A stretch of 64,000 nt of DNA from Shewanella atlantica (lineage in GTDB: Bacteria; Pseudomonadota; Gammaproteobacteria; Enterobacterales; Shewanellaceae). The notes below the pieces were generated by a model. It made no database searches and had not been told where the DNA came from. It saw nothing but the letters and a program-made list of their open reading frames with translations. A program made the translations under genes and the position numbers. Shown here one piece after another: positions 54,162 through 62,892 of this stretch. Each line of letters opens with the position of its first letter. Position 1 is the first letter of the stretch. The stretch is from NCBI RefSeq assembly GCF_003966265.1, contig NZ_RXNV01000001.1, forward strand, positions 248,001-312,000. Direction: 5' to 3'.

Positions 54162-55229
54162 GTGCCAAATCAATTTCAGCAAGATAACCTCATCGGACAA
54201 TCTAATGCACTGTTAGAAGTGCTGGAGCACGTTTCTCAAGTTGCGCCTCTTTCCAAGCCGGTTCTTATCATTGGCGAACGGGGCACAGGTAAAGAGTTAA
54301 TTGCTGAACGCTTACATTATCTGTCTAAGCGATGGGATCAAAGTTTTATTAAGCTTAACTGTTCATCTCTTAGTGAGAATTTACTCGAAAGCGAACTCTT
54401 TGGCCACGATGCCGGCGCCTTTACCGGTGCGAGTAAGAAACATGAAGGACGGTTCGAAAGGGCTAACGGCGGTACACTCTTTCTCGATGAGCTTGCGAAT
54501 ACCTCCGGGCTTATTCAGGAAAAGTTACTCAGAGTCATCGAATATGGTGAGTTTGAACGTGTTGGCGGCAGTAAAACAGTCCAAACCGATGTCAGGCTCG
54601 TCTGTGCAGCTAATGAGGATCTCCCTTCATTGGCCGATGCGGGTGAGTTTCGCGCGGATCTCCTCGATAGACTGGCCTTCGATGTGATCACCCTGCCACC
54701 TTTACGCCATCGAACAGAAGATATCATGCCCCTTGCCGAATATTTTGCGGTGGGGATGGCAAGGCAACTGAAACTGGAACTGTTTGAAGGTTTTAGCCCG
54801 CGAGCGACGCAGCAGCTGATGGATTACTCGTGGCCGGGGAATATTCGTGAAATAAAGAACGTGGTTGAACGCAGCGTTTATCGTAATGCGGAAATGCAAG
54901 CGCCGATAGCCAATATTATTTTAGACCCTTTCGCATCCCCTTACCGGCCGACACAAAGGGTAAAGACCCTGGAGCGTCAACAAACTATGCCTGCGGCAGA
55001 ACCTGCACCTGTACAGAGCGCGAATCCAGATAGTCAAAAGAGTGCTTCACAAGTCATTAATTTCCCGATTGATTTCAAAGATCATTGTGAAGGCCTTGAA
55101 GTTGACCTACTAAAACAAGCATTAGAAGCGGGTCAATTTAATCAAAAGAAAACCGCCGAACTCTTAGGCTTGAGTTACCATCAACTGCGCGGGATCCTAA
55201 AAAAATACAACCTACTCGATAAAACTTAA
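54162..55229 (+). CDS. pspF: Phage shock transcriptional activator PspF
   Basis: A 355-residue sigma-54 enhancer-binding protein with no receiver domain. Walker A is GERGTGKE at about residues 38-45, the sigma-54 contact loop GAFTGA is at about 85-90, Walker B is GTLFLDE, and the sensor region follows. The C-terminal Fis-type helix-turn-helix ([21 protein letters not shown]) binds upstream of the psp operon. It is nearly collinear with E. coli PspF. The start is GTG at 54162, matching the family start. A Pro/Ala linker (about 255-300) is longer than in E. coli. It diverges from pspA. Confidence 0.93.
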   Translation: MPNQFQQDNLIGQSNALLEVLEHVSQVAPLSKPVLIIGERGTGKELIAERLHYLSKRWDQSFIKLNCSSLSENLLESELFGHDAGAFTGASKKHEGRFERANGGTLFLDELANTSGLIQEKLLRVIEYGEFERVGGSKTVQTDVRLVCAANEDLPSLADAGEFRADLLDRLAFDVITLPPLRHRTEDIMPLAEYFAVGMARQLKLELFEGFSPRATQQLMDYSWPGNIREIKNVVERSVYRNAEMQAPIANIILDPFASPYRPTQRVKTLERQQTMPAAEPAPVQSANPDSQKSASQVINFPIDFKDHCEGLEVDLLKQALEAGQFNQKKTAELLGLSYHQLRGILKKYNLLDKT

Positions 55230-55303
55230 CACTCATTAATAAGATATGCTCATTGCTCATCGGTTATTTGCACTGCTAAAATGGCTGACAAAGTTCTGAA
55301 CAA

Positions 55304-56959
55304 ATGATTTTTTTGATGAGAGTGCTGATAAAGCGTCTGTCTGCTTACTCCACAGTTGCATGCATTTTCTGCATGCTTACCGGCTGTGGACCGCAGTATG
55401 TCCCACCGGGATTGGTTTATTGCTCAGAGGGTAATCCTGAGTCTTTCAACCCTCAACTTGTAACTTCGGGTACAACTGTCGATGCGACCTCACAACAGAT
55501 TTACAATGGTCTGGTCGACTACAACGCGACCTCCGGGCAAATAATTCCCTCTCTGGCGACACAATGGCAGATAAGTGAAGATGAACTAACCTACACCTTT
55601 CAATTGAGAAAAGGGGTTAAGTTTCATGACTCGGCTCGATTCACTCCATCAAGAGAATTCAATGCTGAAGATGTGCTGTTCTCATTCAACAGAATCATCG
55701 ATAGCAGCCACCCGTATCATGCAGTCTCCAAGACAGGTTATCCATTCTTTCAGAGTATTGGTTTCGATAAACAGATAAACAAGATTGAAAAAATATCAGA
55801 TTATGAAGTCGCCTTTCACCTTAATAATAAAGATGCTTCCTTTCTTTCTAACTTAGCATCCGGCTTTGCCATTATTTTATCTGAAGAATATGGCCAACTC
55901 CTCATTACACAATCCAGTGAAGAGACGATAGACAGGCTCCCCATAGGCACAGGGCCTTTTAAATTTATTCAATATGTAAAAAATGAATATATTCGCTATC
56001 ACAGGAATGACAAGTATTGGCGTTCACTTCCACAAGCAGAGCTGCTTGTCTTCGATATCACCCCCAAGAGCACATCCCGCCTGGCCAAACTGATCACCGG
56101 AGACTGCACGGTTTCCGCGCTCCCCAAGGCAGGAGAGCTGCCGGTTGTACTTGAACATGAAGAGCTGGAAATAGACTCACAGCCCGGGTTTAATGTGGCA
56201 TTTTGGGCCTTTAATACTCAGAAGCCGCCATTCAATGATGTCAGAGTGAGGAGAGCATTGGCTCACGCCGTAGACAGAGACAATATTCTCAGAGCCGTCT
56301 ATCAAAAAACCGCCGTTGCAGCGACAGGCATGTTGCCTCCTATGTCTTGGGCATATTCAGAACACAAAAGAATTATCGAATTCAATCCTCAGAAAGCTAA
56401 ACAGCTATTAGAGCAAGCTGGTGTTGATAACTTAACTGTCGATATTTGGGCCATGCCCGTTGCCCGGATCTACAACCCTAATGCCCATAAGACAGCCGAG
56501 CTGATCCAGGCCGATCTGGCGAATATCGGAGTAAAAGTCAATATCATCAGTTATGACTGGAGCGTGTTCAATCAGAAATTAAGTCAGCGAAGTTATGACT
56601 CGGTTTTAATTGGGTGGAATGCAGATAACAGCGATCCGGATAACTTTTTCACTCCGATTCTCAGCTGCTCATCTGTCGCCTCTAACAGTAACCGTTCGCG
56701 TTGGTGCAGCCCTGAGTTTGATCATATTCTTGCCAAGGCAAGAGCTACCACCTCTCGAAGTGAACGAAAAACTCTCTATCAACAAGCGGAAGCGATGTTT
56801 GCAGAACAGCTACCTATGTTACCGTTTGCTCATGCCACCCGACTCGCATTTAAACATAAAAATGTTAATCAAAGCCGGCTGACTCCTTTCGGGGGGATAT
56901 CATTCAGTGGTAATGATGACGGTGATAACAGCGATGATAATATTGAGGTTAAGCACTAA
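55304..56959 (+). CDS. sapA: Sap peptide ABC transporter, substrate-binding lipoprotein
   Basis: A 551-residue family 5 extracellular binding protein. The lipobox LTGC puts the lipid cysteine at residue 28. Mature sequence begins GPQYVPPGLVYCSEGNPESFNPQLVTSGTTVDATSQQIYNGL and follows E. coli SapA to the end, including NVAFWAFNTQKPPFNDVRVRRALAHAVDR. Sap imports peptide-like or polyamine substrates and is tied to antimicrobial-peptide resistance in some species. The ATG at 55304 or the one four codons later is possible; neither has a clear ribosome site. First of five tightly linked genes. Confidence 0.9.
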   Translation: MIFLMRVLIKRLSAYSTVACIFCMLTGCGPQYVPPGLVYCSEGNPESFNPQLVTSGTTVDATSQQIYNGLVDYNATSGQIIPSLATQWQISEDELTYTFQLRKGVKFHDSARFTPSREFNAEDVLFSFNRIIDSSHPYHAVSKTGYPFFQSIGFDKQINKIEKISDYEVAFHLNNKDASFLSNLASGFAIILSEEYGQLLITQSSEETIDRLPIGTGPFKFIQYVKNEYIRYHRNDKYWRSLPQAELLVFDITPKSTSRLAKLITGDCTVSALPKAGELPVVLEHEELEIDSQPGFNVAFWAFNTQKPPFNDVRVRRALAHAVDRDNILRAVYQKTAVAATGMLPPMSWAYSEHKRIIEFNPQKAKQLLEQAGVDNLTVDIWAMPVARIYNPNAHKTAELIQADLANIGVKVNIISYDWSVFNQKLSQRSYDSVLIGWNADNSDPDNFFTPILSCSSVASNSNRSRWCSPEFDHILAKARATTSRSERKTLYQQAEAMFAEQLPMLPFAHATRLAFKHKNVNQSRLTPFGGISFSGNDDGDNSDDNIEVKH

Positions 56960-57990
56960 TGGCACAATACCTTCTTCGCAGGCTGAACCTCTTTCTTGCA
57001 ACCTCTTTTGTGCTGTTTATCGTATTGTTCATTGTAACCAGCCACTTTCCGGTTGAGAAAAGTTTTGCGCTTACCGGCTTACACTCACCCAATGCACAGC
57101 AGTTAGAACAGATAGAGGCGGATTACAGTCTCAATGATGGACAGTTCAGTCAGTTTATCTCCTATCTGCAACAAAGATTAAGTGGAAATCTAGGCATCTC
57201 TGCCACCTCTCAACGACCCGTTATCGATGAACTGGCATCAGTACTTCCGGCTTCATTTGAACTGGCAGCCGTTGCAGCCATGTTGGCGTTGACAATGGGG
57301 ATCCCGCTTGGGGTGCTTGCCTCCTTGAGCAGACATAAAATTACCCAACACACGATTATGGCAATAACCTTAACCGGATATTCCATTCCAGTTTTTTGGT
57401 TAGGTTTGACTCTCTCTCTCTGGTTTGGCGTTCAGCTCGGTTGGCTGCCGATTTCAGGCCAGTTAAATCTGCTCTATGAGATAGAGCCGATAACCGGGTT
57501 TGTATTGATAGATACTCTGTTATCAGATTCGCCATACAGTACCTCGGCATTTATCGATGCCCTGCTGCATATAATCCTACCGGCGATCACGCTGGCAGTT
57601 TTGCCCTTCACCGTTGTGGTCAGAATTACCCAAGCGGCGATAATCTCCATTATGGATCAAACCTATATTAAGGCTGCCGAGGCCCGCGGGCTCCATACGT
57701 CGCGGGTAGTATTACGTCATGCACTGCCCAACGCGCTAATTCCGGTCTTAAAAAATCTGGGGTTAATGTTAGGTTCATTCGCCAGTTACGCCATGGTCGT
57801 GGAGGTTATTTTTGCCTGGCCCGGTGTAGGTGCCTGGCTGGTATCGGGAATATACCAACGCGATTACACCGTAATTCAGGGTGGCGTCTTGGCTGTCGCA
57901 TTGATCATCATCTTTATCAGTATCATGATTGAAGTACTTCATACGGCTATCAACCCCCTCAGTAGGAAAGAACTTTATGCCTCAAATTAA
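56959..57990 (+). CDS. sapB: Sap ABC transporter, permease
   Basis: A 343-residue DppB-type permease with about six membrane helices. The cytoplasmic loop that contacts the ATPase reads YIKAAEARGLHTSRVVLRHALPNALIPVLKNLG near residues 230-275. Its ATG shares one base with the sapA stop, and its end overlaps sapC by 14 bases. Confidence 0.92.
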   Translation: MAQYLLRRLNLFLATSFVLFIVLFIVTSHFPVEKSFALTGLHSPNAQQLEQIEADYSLNDGQFSQFISYLQQRLSGNLGISATSQRPVIDELASVLPASFELAAVAAMLALTMGIPLGVLASLSRHKITQHTIMAITLTGYSIPVFWLGLTLSLWFGVQLGWLPISGQLNLLYEIEPITGFVLIDTLLSDSPYSTSAFIDALLHIILPAITLAVLPFTVVVRITQAAIISIMDQTYIKAAEARGLHTSRVVLRHALPNALIPVLKNLGLMLGSFASYAMVVEVIFAWPGVGAWLVSGIYQRDYTVIQGGVLAVALIIIFISIMIEVLHTAINPLSRKELYASN

Positions 57991-58867
57991 GATCTATCAG
58001 GAAGATGAAATTCCATCTCCCATGAGAAAGATCTGGCACTCTTTTTCTGATAATCCATTTGCATTTGCTGGTTTATGGGCTGTTATTGGCATCTTGTTAC
58101 TCTCAATATTCGGCCCGCTCATTGCCCCCTATGCGCCCGAGCAACAAGACCCCCATGCATTATTGCTGGCTCCCTCTTGGGATCCGGCGGGTACCGTGGA
58201 ACATTTTCTGGGGACCGATGATTTAGGCAGGGATATCTTTAGCCGCTTGCTACATGGGGCGCATCTGACGTTCGGAATGGCATTGGGCATAGTCGTTACT
58301 GCCCTGACTGTAGGTTTCATCATCGGCGCCGTATCGGGAATGATGAAAGGACTTAAATCAAGCATTTTAAGCCACCTGCTCGATGCACTCCTGTCGATTC
58401 CGTCACTTCTGATGGCCATTCTCGTTGTGGCCGTCATGGGCCCGGGGTTGGATAATGTTTTTTGGGCCGTCGGACTGGCACTCACCCCTCAGTTTGTTCG
58501 CTCAATTCATCAGGCGATTCATGAAGAGTTACAGAAAGAGTATGTGACCGCCGCGAAACTCGATGGTGCAAATCCATTTCAGATATTTTGGTATGTTATT
58601 ATGCCAAATGTTTGGGACACAGTGATTATCCAAACCACCCTGGGCATATCGGCAGCCATTTTGGATATTGCCGCCTTAGGCTTCTTGAATTTAGGTGCAC
58701 AGGCCCCAAGCCCGGAATGGGGTGCTATGGTTTCACAAGGTATGGATAATTTATTAACTGCACCTTGGACGGTTACCATTCCCGGCATTGCAATTTTATG
58801 CAGTGTACTTGCAATTAACTTAGTCGGCGACGGCTTGAGATCGGCGCTATCGCCTATCAATAACTAA
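57977..58867 (+). CDS. sapC: Sap ABC transporter, permease
   Basis: A 296-residue DppC-type permease. After a short cytoplasmic tail it has about six helices, the conserved HFLGTDDLGRDIFSRLLHGAHLTF segment, and the ATPase-contact loop YVTAAKLDGANPFQIFWYVIMPNVW. The start is the ATG at 57977 with AGGA upstream, inside the end of sapB. The frame is open earlier but the extra part does not belong to the family. Confidence 0.92.
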   Translation: MPQIKIYQEDEIPSPMRKIWHSFSDNPFAFAGLWAVIGILLLSIFGPLIAPYAPEQQDPHALLLAPSWDPAGTVEHFLGTDDLGRDIFSRLLHGAHLTFGMALGIVVTALTVGFIIGAVSGMMKGLKSSILSHLLDALLSIPSLLMAILVVAVMGPGLDNVFWAVGLALTPQFVRSIHQAIHEELQKEYVTAAKLDGANPFQIFWYVIMPNVWDTVIIQTTLGISAAILDIAALGFLNLGAQAPSPEWGAMVSQGMDNLLTAPWTVTIPGIAILCSVLAINLVGDGLRSALSPINN

Positions 58868-58884
58868 GCGTGTAATAACTCGTT

Positions 58885-59898
58885 ATGCCATTACTTGATA
58901 TACGAAACCTCACTATCGAACTTGACACGCCCCATGGACGAGTCAAGGCACTCGAAAGAGTCAGCCTGACGATCAATCCAGCCGAGGTACACGGTTTAGT
59001 CGGTGAATCCGGCTCGGGGCGTAGCCTGCTTGCGAGAGCGATTTTAGGGATACCGGGCCATAACTGGTGCATAAAAGCCGATCGTATGATGTGGGATGGT
59101 CACAACCTGTTAGAGATGAGTCCAAAACAGCGGCGAAACTTAATGGGTAGTGAAATAGCCATGATATTTCAAGATCCTTCCAGTAGCTTAGACCCGGTTA
59201 TTGTCGTTGGGGATCAGCTCATTGAAGCCATGCCCGAAAACAAGAAACTTCACTTTTGGCAACGAGCGAAAGACAAGAAACGTACGGCAGAAAAATGGCT
59301 CCATAAGGTTGGTATCAAGGACACGCAGAAAGTCATGTCCAGCTATGCATGGGAACTCTCTGAAGGCGAATGTCAAAAAGTGATGATAGCGATTGCGGTT
59401 GCTAACCAGCCGCGTCTGCTCATTGCCGATGAACCAACCAACTCCATGGAAGCTCAGACTCAAGCTCAGATATTCAGACTGTTGGCCAAATTAAATCAGT
59501 TACAGAATGTCTCGATATTGCTTATCAGTCATGAACTGGAAACCTTATCAATTTGGTGTGACCAACTTTCTGTCATGTATTGTGGTCAGATAATGGAATC
59601 CGGTCCTACGTCTGAAATTATCAATCAGCCATTTCATCCCTATACTAAAGCCTTACTGGACAATATTCCTGACTACTCGGGCCTGGTAAAGCACAAATCG
59701 ATGATGAAAACCTTGCCAGGTTCGGCACCTGCGCTGCAACATCTTCCCATTGGCTGTCGCTTAGGCCCACGCTGCCCCCAAGCGCAGAAGAGATGCGTTA
59801 ATCAGCCCAATCTTTGCCATAAGAAGAATCGCTATTTTGCGTGCCATTTCCCATACCATGAAGAGCCATGTAATGACGACGCCACTACTACAAGTTAA
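58885..59898 (+). CDS. sapD: Sap ABC transporter, ATPase
   Basis: A 337-residue ATP-binding subunit of the Opp/Dpp class. Walker A GESGSGRSLLARAILG differs from the usual GSGKS in having Arg in place of Lys, as E. coli SapD also does. The signature is LSEGECQKVMIAIA and Walker B is LLIADEPTNSM. The C-terminal oligopeptide-transporter region is PHCRLGPRCPQA-like (GCRLGPRCPQAQKRC). It may hydrolyse ATP poorly and depend on SapF. SapD has also been tied to Trk potassium uptake in E. coli. Confidence 0.9.
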   Translation: MPLLDIRNLTIELDTPHGRVKALERVSLTINPAEVHGLVGESGSGRSLLARAILGIPGHNWCIKADRMMWDGHNLLEMSPKQRRNLMGSEIAMIFQDPSSSLDPVIVVGDQLIEAMPENKKLHFWQRAKDKKRTAEKWLHKVGIKDTQKVMSSYAWELSEGECQKVMIAIAVANQPRLLIADEPTNSMEAQTQAQIFRLLAKLNQLQNVSILLISHELETLSIWCDQLSVMYCGQIMESGPTSEIINQPFHPYTKALLDNIPDYSGLVKHKSMMKTLPGSAPALQHLPIGCRLGPRCPQAQKRCVNQPNLCHKKNRYFACHFPYHEEPCNDDATTTS

Positions 59899-60658
59899 TA
59901 ATCTCAGTAAGCGCTTTTTTACCGGCTATAAGAGATTCAGACGTAACTATAACCAAGCACTTGAACCTGTTTCATTTGAGCTGAACACAGGTGAGACCTT
60001 GGCCATTGTCGGCGAGGCAGGGTCTGGCAAGAGCACACTCGCACGAATTCTTGTTGGCGCTGAGACTCGCAGTGGCGGAGAGATCTATTTCGAAGGTGAT
60101 GCGTTAGAGACCAGAAATCTGAAGCAGCGTTGTAAGTTAATCAGAATGATTTTTCAGGATCCCAATACGTCATTAAACCCGAGACTCACTATCGGCGATC
60201 TTTTAGATGAGCCACTAAAGTTCAACACGAACCTCAATGAAAAGCAGAGAAAAGAGCAAGTTGTCGACAGACTAAGAAAGGTCGGCCTACTGCCGGAACA
60301 TGCTGAGTTTTATCCGCATATGATCTCGGAAGGAATGAAGCAGCGCGTAGCCGTTGCCCGAGCCTTAATGCTGAACCCAAAAATAATCATTGCCGATGAA
60401 GCATTAACGGCACTGGATCTGTCGGTACGTTCGCAAATCCTTAACTTGCTGCTTAAACTGCAAAAAGAGATGGGACTCTCCTATATCTTTGTCTCACACA
60501 ACCTCAATATCATTCGCCACTTTAGCGATAAAATTATGGTGTTACACAAGGGACAAATGGTGGAAAAGGCCACAACGGAAAATTTATTCAACTCTCCTCA
60601 ACATGAGTATACCCAAAGGTTAATTCAAGAGCAGGCATTATTAATTCCCAAACGCTAA
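59873..60658 (+). CDS. sapF: Sap ABC transporter, ATPase
   Basis: A 261-residue ATPase with Walker A GEAGSGKSTLARIL, signature ISEGMKQRVAVARAL (a Met-Lys variant of LSGGQ), and Walker B IIIADEALTALD. The ATG at 59873 overlaps the end of sapD by 26 bases; upstream in-frame ATGs lie deeper inside sapD. It is the last gene of the sap operon. Confidence 0.91.
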   Translation: MTTPLLQVNNLSKRFFTGYKRFRRNYNQALEPVSFELNTGETLAIVGEAGSGKSTLARILVGAETRSGGEIYFEGDALETRNLKQRCKLIRMIFQDPNTSLNPRLTIGDLLDEPLKFNTNLNEKQRKEQVVDRLRKVGLLPEHAEFYPHMISEGMKQRVAVARALMLNPKIIIADEALTALDLSVRSQILNLLLKLQKEMGLSYIFVSHNLNIIRHFSDKIMVLHKGQMVEKATTENLFNSPQHEYTQRLIQEQALLIPKR

Positions 60659-60783
60659 AATGGGTTAAACAGAGACGTGAACTGCTCCAACCACTGGATA
60701 ATTTAGCAAATTTGACGAAAAATAAGTGCCATTTCACGTTCGATTAATTATCCTATCGTCACTTTTTTAAGAGAAGCAGAAAA

Positions 60784-61986
60784 ATGATAATCAAACCTAA
60801 AACACGTGGCTTTATCTGTACCACCACTCACCCTGTTGGTTGTGAAGCTAATGTACTCGAACAGATCAATACCACTAAAGCTAAAGGTGTTCTCACTAAT
60901 GGCCCGAAAAAAGTATTAGTCATCGGTTCTTCTAGTGGATATGGTCTATCTTCACGTATCGCTGCCGCATTCGGTAGTGGCGCTGCAACTCTGGGTGTGT
61001 TTTTTGAAAAGCCGGGAACAGAGAGAAAACCTGGTACAGCCGGTTGGTACAACTCGGCCGCATTCGATAAGTTTGCTAAAGCCGAAGGCCTATACTCTAA
61101 GAGTATTAACGGCGATGCATTCAGCCACGAGGCGAAGCAAAAAGCGATCGATATAATCAAAGCCGATTTAGGCCAGATTGATATGGTGGTTTATTCTCTT
61201 GCCTCTCCGGTACGAAAGTTGCCCGATTCCGGTGAACTTATCCGCTCATCACTTAAACCTATCGGTGAAACTTATACAGCTACTGCTGTTGATACCAACA
61301 AAGACTTAATCATTGAAACAAGCGTTGAGCCTGCCACTGAGCAAGAGATCCAGGATACAGTAACCGTCATGGGCGGTGAAGATTGGGAACTATGGTTAGC
61401 GGCCCTTTCAGAGGCTGGCGTACTCGCCGATGGTTGCAAGACCGTCGCTTACAGCTATATAGGTACTGAGCTGACTTGGCCTATCTACTGGAATGGTGCC
61501 TTGGGCAAAGCCAAGATGGACTTAGACCGTGCAGCTAAAGCCCTGGATCAAAAACTATCCACAACGGGTGGCAGCGCCAATGTTGCCGTACTTAAGAGTG
61601 TTGTAACTCAAGCCAGCTCAGCGATTCCGGTAATGCCTTTATATATCGCCATGGTCTTTAAAAAGATGCGTGAAGAAGGTTTGCACGAAGGCTGTATGGA
61701 GCAGATCAACCGCATGTTTGCAGAACGCTTATACCGTGAAGACGGTCAAGCACCACAAGTCGATGACACTAACCGTCTTCGTCTCGATGATTGGGAGCTG
61801 CGTGAAGAGATCCAGCAACATTGTCGTGACCTGTGGCCATCTGTAACAACCGAGAACCTGAGCGAGCTGACCGATTATCGCGAATATAAAGAAGAGTTCT
61901 TGAAGCTGTTTGGTTTCGGAATCGAAAATGTGAATTACGAAGCGGATGTTAACCCTGAGGTTAATTTCGACGTAGAACAATTTTAA
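60784..61986 (+). CDS. fabV: Enoyl-ACP/enoyl-CoA reductase FabV
   Basis: A 400-residue NADH-dependent reductase of the last step in fatty-acid elongation. It is recognised by its start [27 protein letters not shown], the nucleotide motif [21 protein letters not shown], and the catalytic Tyr235-x8-Lys244 in [10 protein letters not shown]. FabV is structurally a long SDR and insensitive to triclosan. It sits directly after sapABCDF, the place held by fabI in E. coli. AGAAGC precedes the ATG. It is transcribed from its own spacer of about 125 bp. Confidence 0.95.
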   Translation: MIIKPKTRGFICTTTHPVGCEANVLEQINTTKAKGVLTNGPKKVLVIGSSSGYGLSSRIAAAFGSGAATLGVFFEKPGTERKPGTAGWYNSAAFDKFAKAEGLYSKSINGDAFSHEAKQKAIDIIKADLGQIDMVVYSLASPVRKLPDSGELIRSSLKPIGETYTATAVDTNKDLIIETSVEPATEQEIQDTVTVMGGEDWELWLAALSEAGVLADGCKTVAYSYIGTELTWPIYWNGALGKAKMDLDRAAKALDQKLSTTGGSANVAVLKSVVTQASSAIPVMPLYIAMVFKKMREEGLHEGCMEQINRMFAERLYREDGQAPQVDDTNRLRLDDWELREEIQQHCRDLWPSVTTENLSELTDYREYKEEFLKLFGFGIENVNYEADVNPEVNFDVEQF

Positions 61987-62030
61987 TCCTGATTTATTAT
62001 TATTTAATCAGTGGTTATTAAAGAATACTT

Positions 62031-62295
62031 ATACCAATCAGTATAAGAAAGTGAGCTGCTCAGAGTTATTTTTGGCAAACTAATTCAAGGCGAATAGATG
62101 ATGCAATGGTGATCCCTTGTGAAGCTATTCAACGAAGAAGTAGGCAGCCAAAAATACTCCTAAAAGGCGAGTTTTAGCGCTTCTGATGCTGCGTTAACGA
62201 GCTTAAACGTAGAACAACTATGCTCTTCACTCGCCGCCTTGCCTCAGAAGCGTTAAATTCTCGCTGAGCGTTCACATCTTTATACTGATTGGTAT
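62031..62295. mobile_element. MITE-like element, copy B (265 bp)
   Basis: The ends ATACCAATCAGTATAA (left) and its exact complement TTATACTGATTGGTAT (right) bound a noncoding 265-bp segment downstream of fabV. The interior aligns with copy A at 49579-49844: TTCAAGGCG, then a tract ending in CGCCGCCTTGCCT.AGAAGCGTTAAATTCTC, then CGCTGAGCGTTCACAT. There is no open frame for a transposase. Confidence 0.75.
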
Positions 62296-62404
62296 TACTA
62301 AATGTGCGTCACTTCTAAAAGTGACGCATTTTTTTTATTTAAAGCTCCAACGTGACGATACATTCAAATAGACTTGAGCAATATTTATAACAGAGGTAAC
62401 TAAA

Positions 62405-62614
62405 ATGAAAATCAGTGCACGTAATTCTCTAAACGGTAAGATTAAATCTATCGAAGAAGGCTCAGTAAATAATGAAGTTGTTATCGAACTGGCTCCTGGT
62501 GTGGAGATCACCTCAGTGGTAACTAAGGCATCATGTGAACACTTAGGCCTTAAAGTCGGCGGCAGTGCATATGCGGTAATTAAGGCGAGTAATGTTATGG
62601 TTGCCGTAGATTAA
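62405..62614 (+). CDS. Mop/TOBE-type molybdopterin-oxyanion binding protein
   Basis: A 69-residue protein made of a single Mop (TOBE) domain: MKISARNSLNGKIKSIEEGSVNNEVVIEL, then ITSVVTKASCEHLGLKVGGSAYAVIKASNVMVAV. Such molbindins bind molybdate or tungstate, buffering the oxyanion in the cytoplasm. AGAGG precedes the ATG. No mod genes are nearby. Confidence 0.88.
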   Translation: MKISARNSLNGKIKSIEEGSVNNEVVIELAPGVEITSVVTKASCEHLGLKVGGSAYAVIKASNVMVAVD

Positions 62615-62776
62615 TAGCTACAAGCCCATGTAAGACCCTGTAATGCAATATATCAATGATATGTTGCATTGATACCCCACTCTCTTTTTCAGCCTTAATC
62701 TCCCTCCTGTTTGCTCTCCCTCTCCAGAAACATTCGCGATTAAAGTACCCCTACGTTAAGAATTATTAGCTCCAGG

Positions 62777-62812
62777 CCTCGAACCTTCAACCTCGAACCT
62801 CGAACCTCGAAC
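62777..62812. repeat. CTCGAAC short tandem repeat
   Basis: The 7-mer CTCGAAC is repeated: one interrupted copy and then three direct copies, in the spacer between the Mop and ppiD genes. Confidence 0.55.
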
Positions 62813-62842
62813 CTTTCATCATTGAAAGAATCGCAGACATAA

Positions 62843-62866
62843 AAAAAGCCAGCTTATGCTGGCCTT
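62843..62866 (-). terminator. Intrinsic terminator of ppiD
   Basis: GCCAGC and GCTGGC pair around TTAT; on the minus strand seven T follow. It is about 27 bp past the ppiD stop. Confidence 0.85.
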
Positions 62867-62892
62867 TTATTCATTAAATTAACGAATGTTCG

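Noticed and set aside
57929..59898. Possible frameshifts at the sapB/sapC and sapD/sapF overlaps
   Set aside because: The overlaps of 14 and 26 bases involve complete genes with family-correct starts, consistent with translational coupling.
58885..59898. sapD as a broken ATPase because Walker A has Arg instead of Lys
   Set aside because: From memory the same variation is present in E. coli SapD, so it is a feature of the subunit and not a mutation.
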